DNA of 18,113 nt from Adhaeribacter sp. (GTDB lineage: Bacteria > Bacteroidota > Bacteroidia > Cytophagales > Hymenobacteraceae), in assembly GCA_028288395.1 (NCBI GenBank), contig JAQBNV010000047.1:1-18113 (forward strand). The letters are read 5' to 3'. The notes under the pieces are model-generated. The model made no database searches. It was not told the DNA's origin and was given only the letters and a program-made list of their open reading frames with translations. Shown here in pieces: positions 1 to 8,196 of the stretch. Each line of letters begins with the position of its first letter. The first letter of the stretch is position 1. The translations under genes and the position numbers were made by a program.

Positions 1-168
1 ATAACACTGGCTAATCCGCTCATCCGGCCAGTGTTTATCGCCCTTCTTATCAGCGGCTAGCAAAACATAGCTCCGCTTTACCTGTGCCGATTTGTTAGAA
101 CGACACTTGATTACTTCGGCTAATCTTACTCGCTCTTGCTCCGTTAAAGTTATCCTGTATCTTGCCAT
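1..168 (-). mobile_element. IS630-family transposase, N-terminal fragment cut by window edge
   Basis: Reading the minus strand from an ATG at 168 gives 56 codons open to the window edge, beginning MARYRITLTEQERVRLAEV and continuing through a helix-turn-helix-like stretch with KSAQVKRSYVLLAADK and HWPDERISQCY. This is the start expected of IS630/Tc1-like transposases, whose N-terminal HTH binds the element's ends before the DDE domain cuts and joins DNA. The DDE domain would lie left of position 1, so it cannot be judged whether the copy is intact. The family was recognised by sequence pattern only. The start lies just inside the presumed right end of the element (about 180-214). Confidence 0.75.
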
Positions 169-511
169 ATCCTAAAATACTTAATCTAGCAATTCTAGTT
201 TGACAAAATAGTAGATAACCGGCGCAATATTGCTTCTGCATTTAAAACCTGCCGGGTAAGCAGCAGAGGGGCTATAAAAATTTGTTTTTCACAGGTTTTT
301 ACAAACTATTTTACTGCAGGTTTTATAATTAGTGCTATTATTTAGGCGGGAGGGTTAAATAAGGAGCAAGGCCGTTGCGGGTATAACCTTGTTTAACTGC
401 AAAGAGGTAAGACTAAGCGTAAACAGGTAGGTCTTTTAAAAATTTTAAACAAATAAATTTAATTTGGGTTAAGGAATAATATTAAATAATGTATAACTCA
501 AATCAAGACTT
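169..511. other. Non-coding gap, probable IS630 end then ohr upstream region
   Basis: This 343-base stretch holds no convincing gene. Its left part (169 to about 214) should contain the right end of the IS630 element. A short palindrome, CTAG-N5-CTAG, lies at 186-198 and is followed by TTTGACAAAATAG, and a TA suitable as an IS630 target duplication lies near 212-213. The true end cannot be fixed without the other terminus. The remainder is AT-rich and runs up to ohr at 512. No promoter matching the Bacteroidota TTTG/TAnnTTTG pattern stands out. Confidence 0.4.
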
Positions 512-928
512 ATGAAAACTTTGTATACGGCAGAAGTTACGGCTACTGGCGGCCGCAGCGGCCATGTTACCTCCTCAGATGGTGTGATAAATATGCCGGT
601 TACCGTACCCGAAGGAATGGGGGGTAAAGGGGGCAGTACCAACCCGGAACAACTATTTGCGGCCGGCTATGCGGCTTGTTTCCAGAGCGCCTTGCTGCTG
701 ATAGCCGGTAAGCAGCGCGTGCAGCTAGAAAAGGATTCTACCGTTACGGCAAATGTTAGTCTGAACCAACTAGATAATGGGGGTTATGGTTTAAGTGTGC
801 GGCTGAATGTAGATCTGAAAAGTCTGGATAAAGAACAGGCCAAACAATTAGTGCACCAGGCACACGAAGTTTGCCCGTATTCGGTAGGTACCCGCGGTAA
901 TATCAATGTGGAACTGAACGTGGTTTAG
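512..928 (+). CDS. ohr: Organic hydroperoxide resistance protein, Ohr/OsmC family
   Basis: A cytoplasmic thiol peroxidase of 138 residues, the usual Ohr length, which reduces fatty-acid and other organic hydroperoxides with lipoylated or dithiol partners. The two redox cysteines are at C56 (in NPEQLFAAGYAACF) and C121 (in HEVCPYSVGTRGN). R15 in the GGRSGH turn and E46 before the first Cys fit the residues that position the active Cys in this family. The CPYS motif and the short length favour Ohr over OsmC or YhfA. It stands alone between the IS630 fragment and a terminator shared with convergent sucC. No ohrR repressor gene is next to it, so its regulation is unknown. The ATG at 512 is the natural start because the family begins directly with the strand MKTLYTAEVTATGGR. 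Confidence 0.92.
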   Translation: MKTLYTAEVTATGGRSGHVTSSDGVINMPVTVPEGMGGKGGSTNPEQLFAAGYAACFQSALLLIAGKQRVQLEKDSTVTANVSLNQLDNGGYGLSVRLNVDLKSLDKEQAKQLVHQAHEVCPYSVGTRGNINVELNVV

Positions 929-958
929 CTTTATATTCCAATTGCCAAATACGAAACA

Positions 959-999
959 AAACAAAAAGCCTTCTCTTTTTTAGAGAAGGCTTTTTGTTT
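959..999. terminator. Bidirectional intrinsic terminator between ohr and sucC
   Basis: A 17-bp perfect stem pairs 959-975 with 983-999 around a 7-base loop (976-982, TTTTTTA). The GC-rich core GCCTTCTC/GAGAAGGC is flanked by A-runs on the left and T-runs on the right, so a U-tract follows the hairpin on either strand. It lies 31 bases after the ohr stop and 36 bases after the sucC stop, as expected for a shared terminator of convergent genes. Confidence 0.9.
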
Positions 1000-1034
1000 A
1001 AAATTAATAATGGTTAGTTGTAAAGTTAGAAGAA

Positions 1035-2225
1035 TTATGCCAGCACTTCTTTCACGCGGGCAGCAGCATCTTTTAACAATACAGCCGAGAATACTTTTAG
1101 GCCTGATTCGTCGATGATGCGGGCACCTTCTTCGGCATTGGTACCTTGCAGCCGCACAATAATAGGCACCTGAATATTACCGATATTTTTATAAGCTTCT
1201 ACTACCCCGTTGGCAACCCGGTCGCAACGAACAATACCCCCAAAAATATTAATCAGAATGGCTTTTACGTTCGGGTCTTTTAAGATAATCCGGAAACCGG
1301 CTTCTACAGTTTGCGCGTTCGCTCCACCTCCTACGTCCAGGAAGTTGGCCGGTTCGCCGCCCGAAAGCTTGATGATATCCATCGTTGCCATGGCCAAACC
1401 GGCGCCGTTTACCATACAACCTACGTTGCCATCCAGCTTTACGTAGTTCAGGTTATGGGCACTGGCTTCCACTTCCAACGGATCTTCTTCGTTTTGGTCG
1501 CGCAGGTCTTCAAAAGCCTTGTGCCGGTATAAAGCGTTGTCGTCGAGATTAACTTTGGCATCGACGGCTAATATTTTGTTATCAGAAGTTTTTAAAACCG
1601 GATTAATTTCGAATTGCGAGGCATCGGTGTCTTCATAAGCCCGGTACAGGGCCTGGATGAATTTCACCATTTCTTTAAAAGCTTCGCCTTCCAAACCTAA
1701 AGAGAACGCTACTTTGCGCGCCTGAAAAGGTTGTAAACCAACCCGGGGGTCGATCCACTCTTTCAATATTTTCTCAGGATGGTGTTCGGCTACTTCTTCA
1801 ATGTCCATACCACCTTCGGTACTAGCCATAATTACGTTACGGCTGGTAGCCCGGTCAAGTAAAATACTTAAATAATATTCTTTTGGCTCCGACACACCTG
1901 GATAATAAACATCCTGGGCAATTAATATTTTATGTACAATCCGGCCTTCGGGACCAGTCTGGTGGGTTACCAGGTTCATGCCCAAAATATTAGTGGCATG
2001 CTCGCGTACCTGATCCAGGTTTTTGGCCAGCTTTACACCGCCACCTTTGCCACGGCCACCCGCATGAATCTGAGCCTTAATCACGTGCCAGCTCGTGCCG
2101 GTTTCGGCAGTTAAGCGTTTAGCAGCTTCTACTGCCTGATCCGGATTGCGGACAACAATGCCCTCCTGGATGCGTACGCCGTAGCTTTTTAATATTTCTT
2201 TACCTTGATATTCGTGTATGTTCAT
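1035..2225 (-). CDS. sucC: Succinyl-CoA synthetase (ADP-forming), beta subunit
   Basis: Beta subunit of the TCA-cycle enzyme that converts succinyl-CoA, ADP or GDP, and phosphate to succinate, CoA and ATP or GTP. It pairs with the alpha subunit SucD. At 396 residues it is full length. It opens with [17 protein letters not shown]. The ATP-grasp nucleotide-binding loop [14 protein letters not shown] is at 55-68, metal-site motifs FEINPV and AVDAKV are at 205-225, and the CoA-ligase part carries [11 protein letters not shown] (273-283), FLDVGGGA (295-302) and [10 protein letters not shown] (326-335). No sucD is adjacent here, unlike the enterobacterial sucCD operon, so the alpha subunit must be elsewhere. 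A near-consensus Bacteroidota promoter lies just upstream (2247-2278), giving a very short leader. Confidence 0.97.
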   Translation of the reverse strand: MNIHEYQGKEILKSYGVRIQEGIVVRNPDQAVEAAKRLTAETGTSWHVIKAQIHAGGRGKGGGVKLAKNLDQVREHATNILGMNLVTHQTGPEGRIVHKILIAQDVYYPGVSEPKEYYLSILLDRATSRNVIMASTEGGMDIEEVAEHHPEKILKEWIDPRVGLQPFQARKVAFSLGLEGEAFKEMVKFIQALYRAYEDTDASQFEINPVLKTSDNKILAVDAKVNLDDNALYRHKAFEDLRDQNEEDPLEVEASAHNLNYVKLDGNVGCMVNGAGLAMATMDIIKLSGGEPANFLDVGGGANAQTVEAGFRIILKDPNVKAILINIFGGIVRCDRVANGVVEAYKNIGNIQVPIIVRLQGTNAEEGARIIDESGLKVFSAVLLKDAAARVKEVLA

Positions 2226-2246
2226 AGGTTCAGGTTTTGTCTGGCA

Positions 2247-2278
2247 CGAAAGTAAACCATATTCCTTTTAAATTCAAA
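2247..2278 (-). promoter_or_regulatory. Putative Bacteroidota-type sigma promoter for sucC
   Basis: On the minus strand, TTTG (2278-2275) is followed by a 20-base spacer and TACTTTCG (2254-2247). The Bacteroidota housekeeping pattern is TTTG, 19-21 bases, then TAnnTTTG, so only one base of the -7 element differs. It lies about 22 bases upstream of the sucC ATG, which predicts a leader of roughly 10-20 nt. This assignment is by pattern only. Confidence 0.6.
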
Positions 2279-2284
2279 CACTAT

Positions 2285-2440
2285 TCGTTATTCGTTTGTC
2301 GTTATTCGTTGTTAAATAAAATTAAATCCACTGTTTATATTTGCCAATTTTCGATCAGGATTTATAAGTAGTTTAATATTGGTTTAAGAAGATAAGGTCA
2401 TATTAATCCCTCAAACCGAATAACGACCAACAAATAACGA
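2285..2440. repeat. Imperfect inverted repeat, 24-bp arms, between sucC and GH113 gene
   Basis: The left arm (2285-2308) and the reverse complement of the right arm (2417-2440) match at 22 of 24 positions, separated by a 108-base AT-rich centre. Within the left arm the unit TCGTTATTCGTT is itself repeated twice in tandem (2285-2296 and about 2299-2310). The right arm ends 8 bases before the GH113 stop codon, so a transcript of that gene could fold it into a long hairpin. Possible readings are a small non-autonomous (MITE- or REP-like) repeat or a structural transcript end. No coding potential was seen. Confidence 0.55.
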
Positions 2441-2448
2441 TTAACTAA

Positions 2449-3540
2449 CTATTGTTTCCCGTACCACTGGGCCAATATTTGCGCGGCGGGTTTGTTTTGC
2501 GGGGTAAAATCGGCGTGATAGCGACCGGGGTTACGCAGACGGGGATACCATTTCCAGATATACATGCCGCCAAACCAGGGCTGGTGCCATACCGATTGAA
2601 ACATGGCTTCGTAACAGACGGCCTGGGTGGTGTTCGCTTCCGGTAATATCGTTTGTTCGCCCCGTTCGGGCCACTTCCATGGTTCAATGGCAGCATCGGG
2701 GGTGCTTTTGTAACCTGCTTCGGTAAATACTACCGTTTTTTTGTAGCGTTTGGCTACTTTGGCGATGGCTGGCAAGTGTTTTTCCCAGCCTTTTTTTAAC
2801 TCCTGCAGGTTAGGGTTATTTTTTTTCGTGAGTGGGAAATAGGCTTGTACACCAATAAAATCAAGATCGTCCCAAAATTTTATCTGTTCAAATTCTAAAT
2901 ACCAATTAGCGGCATACGTTAGTTTTCCGGAATATACCTGGCGGATATCTTTAATTAAATTGCGCCAGGCCTGCTCGTGGGTCACTGCCGGATTGTGTAG
3001 TTCGGTACCAATGCAAAAAGCTTCTATTTGCTCTTGCTGGGCCAACTGGGCGTAGTGCAAAATAAAAGTACGGTAGTTGGCAAACCATTCCTGCCATTGG
3101 GCTTCGTTGGCCATTTCTATATCGCCCAGCCATTTTCCGGAGCGGTCGCGCAACCAGATATGGGGTTTCAGCAAGGTTTTAATACCGAATTTTTTGGCCT
3201 GGCGGGTGGTATGAATAAGTCCCTGATCGCTTTCGCCCCAGTAAGCCCGGGAGGAGCCGGTATTCAGTTTTACTTCCGGGGAGTTATAAGCCGATTGCCA
3301 GCCAAAGGGAGTTTGGGAAATCCATTCTATCTTATTTTGCTTAAGTTCCTGTAATTGTTCGGCGGTAACAGAATCGCCCGCTACCCAACTTACCCCCCGC
3401 ATTACATCCTTGGTTGCCCATTGGGCATAGTTATCCGGCTGGGCACTGGCTTCTTTGCCCGGAGATAAATATACCTTGCATATAAAAGCAAAGCTTACCA
3501 GGGCTAAGCCAATCAGTACGAATCTGCTTTTGCGAAACAT
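2449..3540 (-). CDS. GH113-type glycoside hydrolase (mannanase-like TIM barrel)
   Basis: A 363-residue secreted or membrane-anchored (beta/alpha)8 glycosidase resembling family GH113, whose characterised members are endo-beta-1,4-mannanases. Residues 1-20 are a hydrophobic leader, and cleavage could follow ASA at about residue 33. C21 is only a weak lipobox candidate. The barrel starts near RGVSW (48-52). The likely acid/base is E180 in FCIGTELHN and the likely nucleophile is E274 in VVFTEAGYKS, the usual barrel strand 4 and 7 positions. GVQAYFPL (230-237) and the Trp-rich end (MYIWKWYPR) suit a polysaccharide cleft. It is not in a polysaccharide-utilisation locus: no SusC/D pair is nearby. 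The 269-base gap to the upstream transglutaminase gene suggests separate transcription. Substrate is not proven; fold and catalytic pair are fairly sure. Confidence 0.82.
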   Translation of the reverse strand: MFRKSRFVLIGLALVSFAFICKVYLSPGKEASAQPDNYAQWATKDVMRGVSWVAGDSVTAEQLQELKQNKIEWISQTPFGWQSAYNSPEVKLNTGSSRAYWGESDQGLIHTTRQAKKFGIKTLLKPHIWLRDRSGKWLGDIEMANEAQWQEWFANYRTFILHYAQLAQQEQIEAFCIGTELHNPAVTHEQAWRNLIKDIRQVYSGKLTYAANWYLEFEQIKFWDDLDFIGVQAYFPLTKKNNPNLQELKKGWEKHLPAIAKVAKRYKKTVVFTEAGYKSTPDAAIEPWKWPERGEQTILPEANTTQAVCYEAMFQSVWHQPWFGGMYIWKWYPRLRNPGRYHADFTPQNKPAAQILAQWYGKQ

Positions 3541-4201
3541 GTAGCGTAATAAATTAACAGCCGTCTAATATATAAAATATTTGTATCGGGTGCTAATGAT
3601 TTTGAAATTGTAAGTTGTAGGCAGTTAACGTATAAGCCTCTTAATATTTAAAATATTTCAAAAAATTTTAAAACGCATTTTTCCAATTGCTGGCCGTTTC
3701 GCCGGAACCATAATAAACCGACGGGTGCCAGCCTGCTCAGATATAAATTGTCTTCGTATAAAATAATAGCTGTTTATTGGTCCAGTAGGGAAGGAGCGAC
3801 GGCAAACGCTTACTGTTTTACCAGCACAAATTTCTGGCTATCGGCATCCACTACCTTTTTCATGAAACCGTGAAATTTTTCGTAGGCTTCGGGCGCAAAC
3901 TCACCTTCTTTGATTAATAATTTACGGGAATAAATGAGCTTTCCTTCGGAGATTTGCATGGCGGTAACAAAGGACCCAAATTCATTATGCAACTTTATTG
4001 GCTCTGTAATATAATCGGGTTTAAAGTTTACCGGTAGGTGGTAGGTTAGTACATCTTCGTCGTAAAAGCCCCGGATAATGGTCATTTTCTGCTTTCGGTT
4101 CCGGACTTCTTTAGGAACGGTCAGGTTTTGGTTCAGGTGATAAACCGGCACCAGCAGCAGATTATTATCGAGGTTGCCGTAATGTGCGGCCTTTATTTTC
4201 A

Positions 4202-4208
4202 TTTTTTT
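4202..4208 (-). other. Frameshift site at A7 homopolymer in DUF3857 gene
   Basis: The coding strand has a run of seven A. In the incoming frame it reads GAA AAA AAT and then ends after 16 unrelated residues (NENKGRTLRQPR at the end). With six A it would read GAA AAA ATG AAA ATA AAG and join smoothly to the DUF3858-like end AAHYGNLDNN. One extra A therefore explains the break. Restoring the frame by slippage would need a +1 shift: the -1 frame hits TGA at once, so this is not a standard A-AAA-AAA -1 programmed site. Confidence 0.7.
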
Positions 4209-5712
4209 CGGTTAGGGCCGGGTTAGTGGCTTTATGCGGCACCAACGAATATTTTGTTATTTCGAGGTTATTTACCGGGTGAATTTCTTTTAGTAAATCA
4301 TTTCTTTCTTTACCTGCTTTGAGCAAAACATGATCCCGGTTGTCGTATTGCGAGCCTTCAAAGCGGGTTTCCACGTTACCTTGCAAAAAGCCTTTTTCAT
4401 CCAGGGTAAGGGTGGCCGTCCGGATTTGCCGGTTTTGTTCCGGCGCTAAGCGTTTGGTGCGGGCAATTACGCCGCCGTTTTCGGTGTAAAGCAATACCCG
4501 ACGGTTATCAGTGAAAGTGCCTAAGTATCCCATGGGGGCTTCGCGGCTGGTGCACTCTAACCAGATGGTATCCTGGGGCAAGGGTACGCACAATATGGCG
4601 TGGTTGCCCTGAAATGCGCTCGCAAAATCGGGAAGGTAATTCTTTTTGTCGGGGCCGGTATTTACTTCAGTATAATATGATTTTATGCCAGCGACGCCGA
4701 GCAGGCTCCGCATATAATTCGTCAGGGCTTTGCAATCGCCGTAGCCCAACCGGTCTACTTCTTCGGCTTTCATGGGCTGTAAACCGCCAATGCCAATCTG
4801 CACACTTATGTAGCGGTTCTTTTGCTGCATGTATTCGTATATTTTCCGGATTTTTTCTTCCGGCGACTTCAGGTCTTTCACCAGGTCGGTAACGGTGGCT
4901 ACAGTAGTGGGCGGTAATTTATCGCGGCCCTGTAGCAGGTTGTCGTAGGCCCATTTGCCGTAATCCTGCCAATTGGTAAATTTCCCCCGGATGCCTTCGT
5001 ACGAAAAATTAACCGGCGCAATCTCTACCCTGGTCAGAAATCGCTGAGCCGGCGGGCTGTAGGGTTCGCTTTTGAGGGCCGGAATGTTCCGGGTGCTCCA
5101 TTCGGTGAGATTGCCTTCCGGGGTCTGGGTTTCTTTCCGGGGAGCGCTCAGGTTATTTTCTTTCAGCCGGGTTTCGAAACCGGGTTTGGCGATAAAACGG
5201 TAGCTGCTTTGCTCCACCGCAATATCCAGGGCTTTCTGGGGCTGCCAGTCCGGGAAATAAAAGGTGTGCTTGAACCGCAGTTCGTATTCATATTCTACCG
5301 TAAACGGAAAATAATTTACCTGAGGCGCATAATGTTTAACCCGGTCATCTTCGAAAAGCGAAATATTGCTGATGGCGCTTACATCCTGGAAATCAGCAGA
5401 AGCTAATTTTTTAACTAATTTTCCGGTGCCATCATAAATGGCCCCTTTCTGGTTTTTCAGTTGGCGCGACTTGTCGTAGTATACCGCAATTTGGGCGTAT
5501 TCGGCTCCGTTGCTGTTCAGGATGGTTATTGCTTCCTTATATCGGAATATTACCTGGTCTATATCTTTTACTTCCGTTATGCTTTCCTGAAGCCGGACTA
5601 CGGCGTTGGCTTGCGACAGCATTTGTTTCGGAATGGTAGAGGCATCGTAAGGCGCAGGCGCGGCGGCTAATGCCGGCAGTAAGCCCACGGCTCCTGCTAA
5701 TAAAAGGCAAAA

Positions 5713-5720
5713 CAATTGAT
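5713..5720 (-). other. Frameshift site at start of second DUF3857 gene
   Basis: The coding strand reads ATG TTT AAG TTA ATC AAT TGT and continues to a TAG after only 11 residues. Adding one base after ATC AA gives MFKLIN followed by LFCLLLAGAVGLLPALAAA, a textbook signal peptide. The only in-frame alternative start for the main part is TTG at 5715, which would lack the positive N-terminal region and would not abut the upstream stop. A one-base loss is the simplest explanation, but use of TTG cannot be excluded. Confidence 0.55.
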
Positions 5721-5732
5721 TAACTTAAACAT

Positions 5733-7702
5733 TTAAGCTTTTTTGTTAAAAACTAAATTGGTTTGGTAAGATTGCACTATCCGGCTGAACAGTTGTTGCA
5801 GGTACCGGTATTCGTCGGAACTGTAAACCGGTTTGCTCAGGGAAATAATACTGTTCAGGATAAGTTTATTGCCTAAATTCTGCACACTAAACATAAATTT
5901 ACCGCCGCCATTGGGCAAGGCTAAAACTACCGGGGCCGGCAGGTTAGCTAGTTCAAATTCCGCGGGATATTGCAGATTTAGGGTTAGTTGCGTTTCGATG
6001 GGTGCGCTCAGGTCAACGGGGTAAGACCGTTCTTTCGAGGAAAAAGGGTTCTTTTCCCAGTTCTCCATAAAGAAGGGATTCAGAAACAGCTTATTTTTGT
6101 TTAAATTATCGAAGCCTTCTATTTCTACCTCAAAATGCTGCGACAAGGCTTTATCGAGGGTATCGAGGTTAATAATTTGGTATTTGCTAATTTTGATTTT
6201 ATTCCATTTTTCGTCCAGTTCTTCGATGTATTCTTCGTGGTTGTTGTAAGACGTAATGCGTTTACGTTCCTGTAAGGCGTCGTAGCCCGTAGAGGAGTTA
6301 ACTACTTTCCCTTTGAAACTGCCATCGGTTTGCAGCGTCAGGTCCATAAAGGTAAATTGTTTTATTTTTTCGGTGGGAACAATGTCCAGCTCGTAGGAGA
6401 GTCCTTTTTCGGGCAATACCCGGCCTCTGCCATTAAGGCAACGCATGGGTACCATACCAAAAGAAACGAAAGGATCAGTGGCATCGAGCAGGTAGCTTTT
6501 GCTGCCGATTTTTACCCGAACCACCACATAATTAAAATCGCTTATAACCGGTTGAATATTTACCGGGGTGCTATTGTCGCGGGTAGAGAGTATAACGGGC
6601 TCCGTTTTGAAACCAGCTAAATTTAGGGCCGCTATCAAAGATAAATTAATATCGCCTACGTTGCCGGTTTTGGCCTCAAACGCTTTTTTTATGCCCAGTT
6701 CGCTGTACTTGCCGTACGAATCATTCCGTTTATACCAGCCTTTTATAAAGTCGAAAACTTTCCGGGCTCTTTTCAGCGAGTCGGTTTCGCTGGCCAGTAT
6801 AGCCGGTATATATTCCCGGAAAGTATCTTTACGCAGTTGGGTGCCAAACTTCGTATCATTGCGCAGTTCCAGGTCTACATCTTTCCATTCCTTCGTTAAT
6901 TTTACTTTGCGACCATCAAAATAATGTACTTCTTTTAACTCGAAATTGATAGCAGAAAGAAAATTGCTTTTCGCGGTCATGTAATCCTCTTCTACAAAGG
7001 CCGGAATATTCGTCATTACAAATTTATACAGGGCGCAATCGGCTTTCTGGCCGCCACCCGGGGTAAAGCAGTCTTTCAGAATTTCGGAATCATGCTTTTC
7101 TAATTTGGTAGTACCCCGCAAGGTCATGTTGTAGTGGTAGTTGCCCGGAATCTTGGCCCAGTATTCACTGCGCACTTTCGGAATATCGGCCTGAAACTCC
7201 CAGGGTTTGAAGTTGAAAATAAACGGCCACTCCAGCGTATAACGCACCTCGATAATACTACCTACCTGAATATTGGGTAAGGTGAACTTAACCACGTCCA
7301 GAAATTTAGATTTATTTTCCGTGAAGGTATTGCTGGCATCGAGCTTTGTTTCCTCTATTTTGCCATTAACTAGGTTAAAAGTAGAAGCCTGAATTTTAGA
7401 TACGCGCTCCGTTTTGCCGGGCTGTTTGTAAACAGGAAGCGAAATATTAGCCTGTTCAAAACCTGGCTGCTCAGAATTTTTATTTTTATATGATAATCGT
7501 GCAATAAATTAAAATCGTTTTCATTGCCGATGCGGGATTCTCCAAATTCCTGTAATACGACTGCATGGGCAGTCGAATCTCTTGGATAAACCTTCATCTG
7601 AAGGTCCGGCAGGCTTATCTGTCCGAAAGCAAAACCATTTTCCTGCGCTTTTGCCGTAAAAAATAGCACCAGGAAACAGAGTAAGAGTAAATGTTTGTTC
7701 AT
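5733..7702 (-). pseudogene. DUF3857/transglutaminase-like pseudoenzyme with one frameshift
   Basis: Upstream member of the tandem pair. The ATG at 7702 starts a secreted protein (MNKHLLLLCFLVLFFTAKAQ signal peptide). The frame holds to Q80 at 7463, breaks, and resumes at 7460 as FEQANISLPVYKQPGK with no further stop to 5733. One restored base gives 656 residues, normal for the family. Two stretches, 7702-7370 and 7295-5733, would otherwise be called as separate genes, but 7460-7296 is also open and conserved in character. DUF3857 spans about 40-230 and a transglutaminase-like core about 310-420. The nucleophile region reads GNVGDINL (347-354) without Cys, the His position is N391 (FNYVVVRV), and only D407 in LLDATDP remains, so peptidase or transglutaminase activity is not expected even when repaired. 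Its stop codon abuts the next gene's ATG, implying one operon. Confidence 0.8.
7457..7465 (-). other. Frameshift site in first DUF3857 gene
   Basis: The coding strand reads CAG GTT TTG AAC and runs into 30 unrelated residues before a stop. If one G is restored (CAG GGT TTT GAA CAG) the product reads SSQGFEQANISLP, the pattern expected after the first DUF3857 beta strands. The lost base is thus most simply one G of a GGG run at 7462-7463. Confidence 0.75.
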
Positions 7703-8196
7703 GCAAAGTACGTTTAATGAGAAATGGTATTATTTTATTAGAAGCGCGGTAATTAAAAATTTAAGCAGTAGACGCTTAATGGATTATCATGAATATTCCG
7801 TAATAAAGATATTTATATATTTTGAATAGTACTATACTGAAAAATAGGTATTTTACTATAAACCTTCAACTTTGGAATATTGCAATCTTATCCTTAAGGT
7901 TTTTTCGTTTGAAGCCATACATTCGGCTTTAGAATGGCCTATAATTTTGCTTTAGCAGTACGCTTAATAATTATTGATTTTTTCTAAAAATGAAATTAAT
8001 AACCTAAATATTTTTGCATAAAAAACAATAATTTATTTTGTAACTAGTTATATATCAGTAGCTAATATTGTAGCATGGCCAGGCACGAACCGAATTATAC
8101 CGGGCTAATATTTGTTTCTTATAAAGCTGCCTGGTGGTGGCAACGCGGTCCGTTTAGAAGCGGCAAGCGGAATATTTAGGAACTAGAAATTAACGA
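7703..8196. other. 494-base AT-rich intergenic region, divergent promoters expected
   Basis: This gap separates the minus-strand DUF3857 pair from the plus-strand SPL-like gene, so it should carry both promoters. A perfect -7 match TAATTTTG lies at 7942-7949 on the plus strand, but the nearest TTTG (7908-7911) is 30 bases upstream, too far for a canonical pair. Composition shifts to GC-richer from about 8075, where a 34-codon open frame begins. No RNA gene or terminator was recognised. Confidence 0.4.
8075..8179 (+). other. Possible 34-residue ORF just upstream of the SPL-like gene
   Basis: ATG at 8075 opens a 34-codon frame ending at TAG 8177-8179, 17 bases before the SPL-like start. The product contains KAAWWWQRGPFRSGKR and resembles no family I know. 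The stretch is richer in GC than the flanking AT-rich DNA and has the composition of the neighbouring coding DNA, which is why it is listed. It could be a short translated leader or a leftover of a deleted gene. There is no strong ribosome-binding site. Confidence 0.2.

Larger units (their letters stand above)
3810..5732 (-). pseudogene. DUF3857/transglutaminase-like/DUF3858 protein with two frameshifts (active-type paralogue)
   Basis: Downstream member of a tandem pair. The ATG (5732-5730) directly follows the stop of the upstream gene. It gives MFKLIN, then the frame is lost at about 5715-5718. The main part reads in another frame from TTG 5715 to about 4203, and the last 130 residues (from 4202 down to 3810) return to the first frame. 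The net length of 1923 bases is exactly 641 codons, as expected for one lost and one gained base. The reconstructed protein has a signal peptide (FCLLLAGAVGLLPALAAA), DUF3857 (about 40-240), a transglutaminase-like core with Cys334 in YGDCKALTN and His378 in GNHAILCVPL, WLECTS, and a C-terminal DUF3858-like beta domain ending DADSQKFVLVKQ. The function of these secreted Bacteroidota proteins is not established. It is either a decaying gene or an intact gene with sequencing errors. Confidence 0.8.

Noticed and set aside
2445..2696. Minus-strand 83-residue frame within the GH113 gene end
   Set aside because: It is an overlapping frame on the same strand, Pro/Arg-rich, without motifs, while the GH113 catalytic region is intact in the main frame.
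4195..4210. Programmed -1 ribosomal frameshift at the A7 run in the second DUF3857 gene
   Set aside because: The -1 frame meets TGA immediately after the run. The real continuation needs a +1 shift, and the gene has a second break near its start, so a simple mutation or sequence error fits better.
7296..7369. Apparent spacer between two separate genes at the start of the first DUF3857 gene
   Set aside because: The region from 7460 down to 7296 is open in the frame of the downstream part and continues the family sequence, so it is one broken gene rather than two genes.
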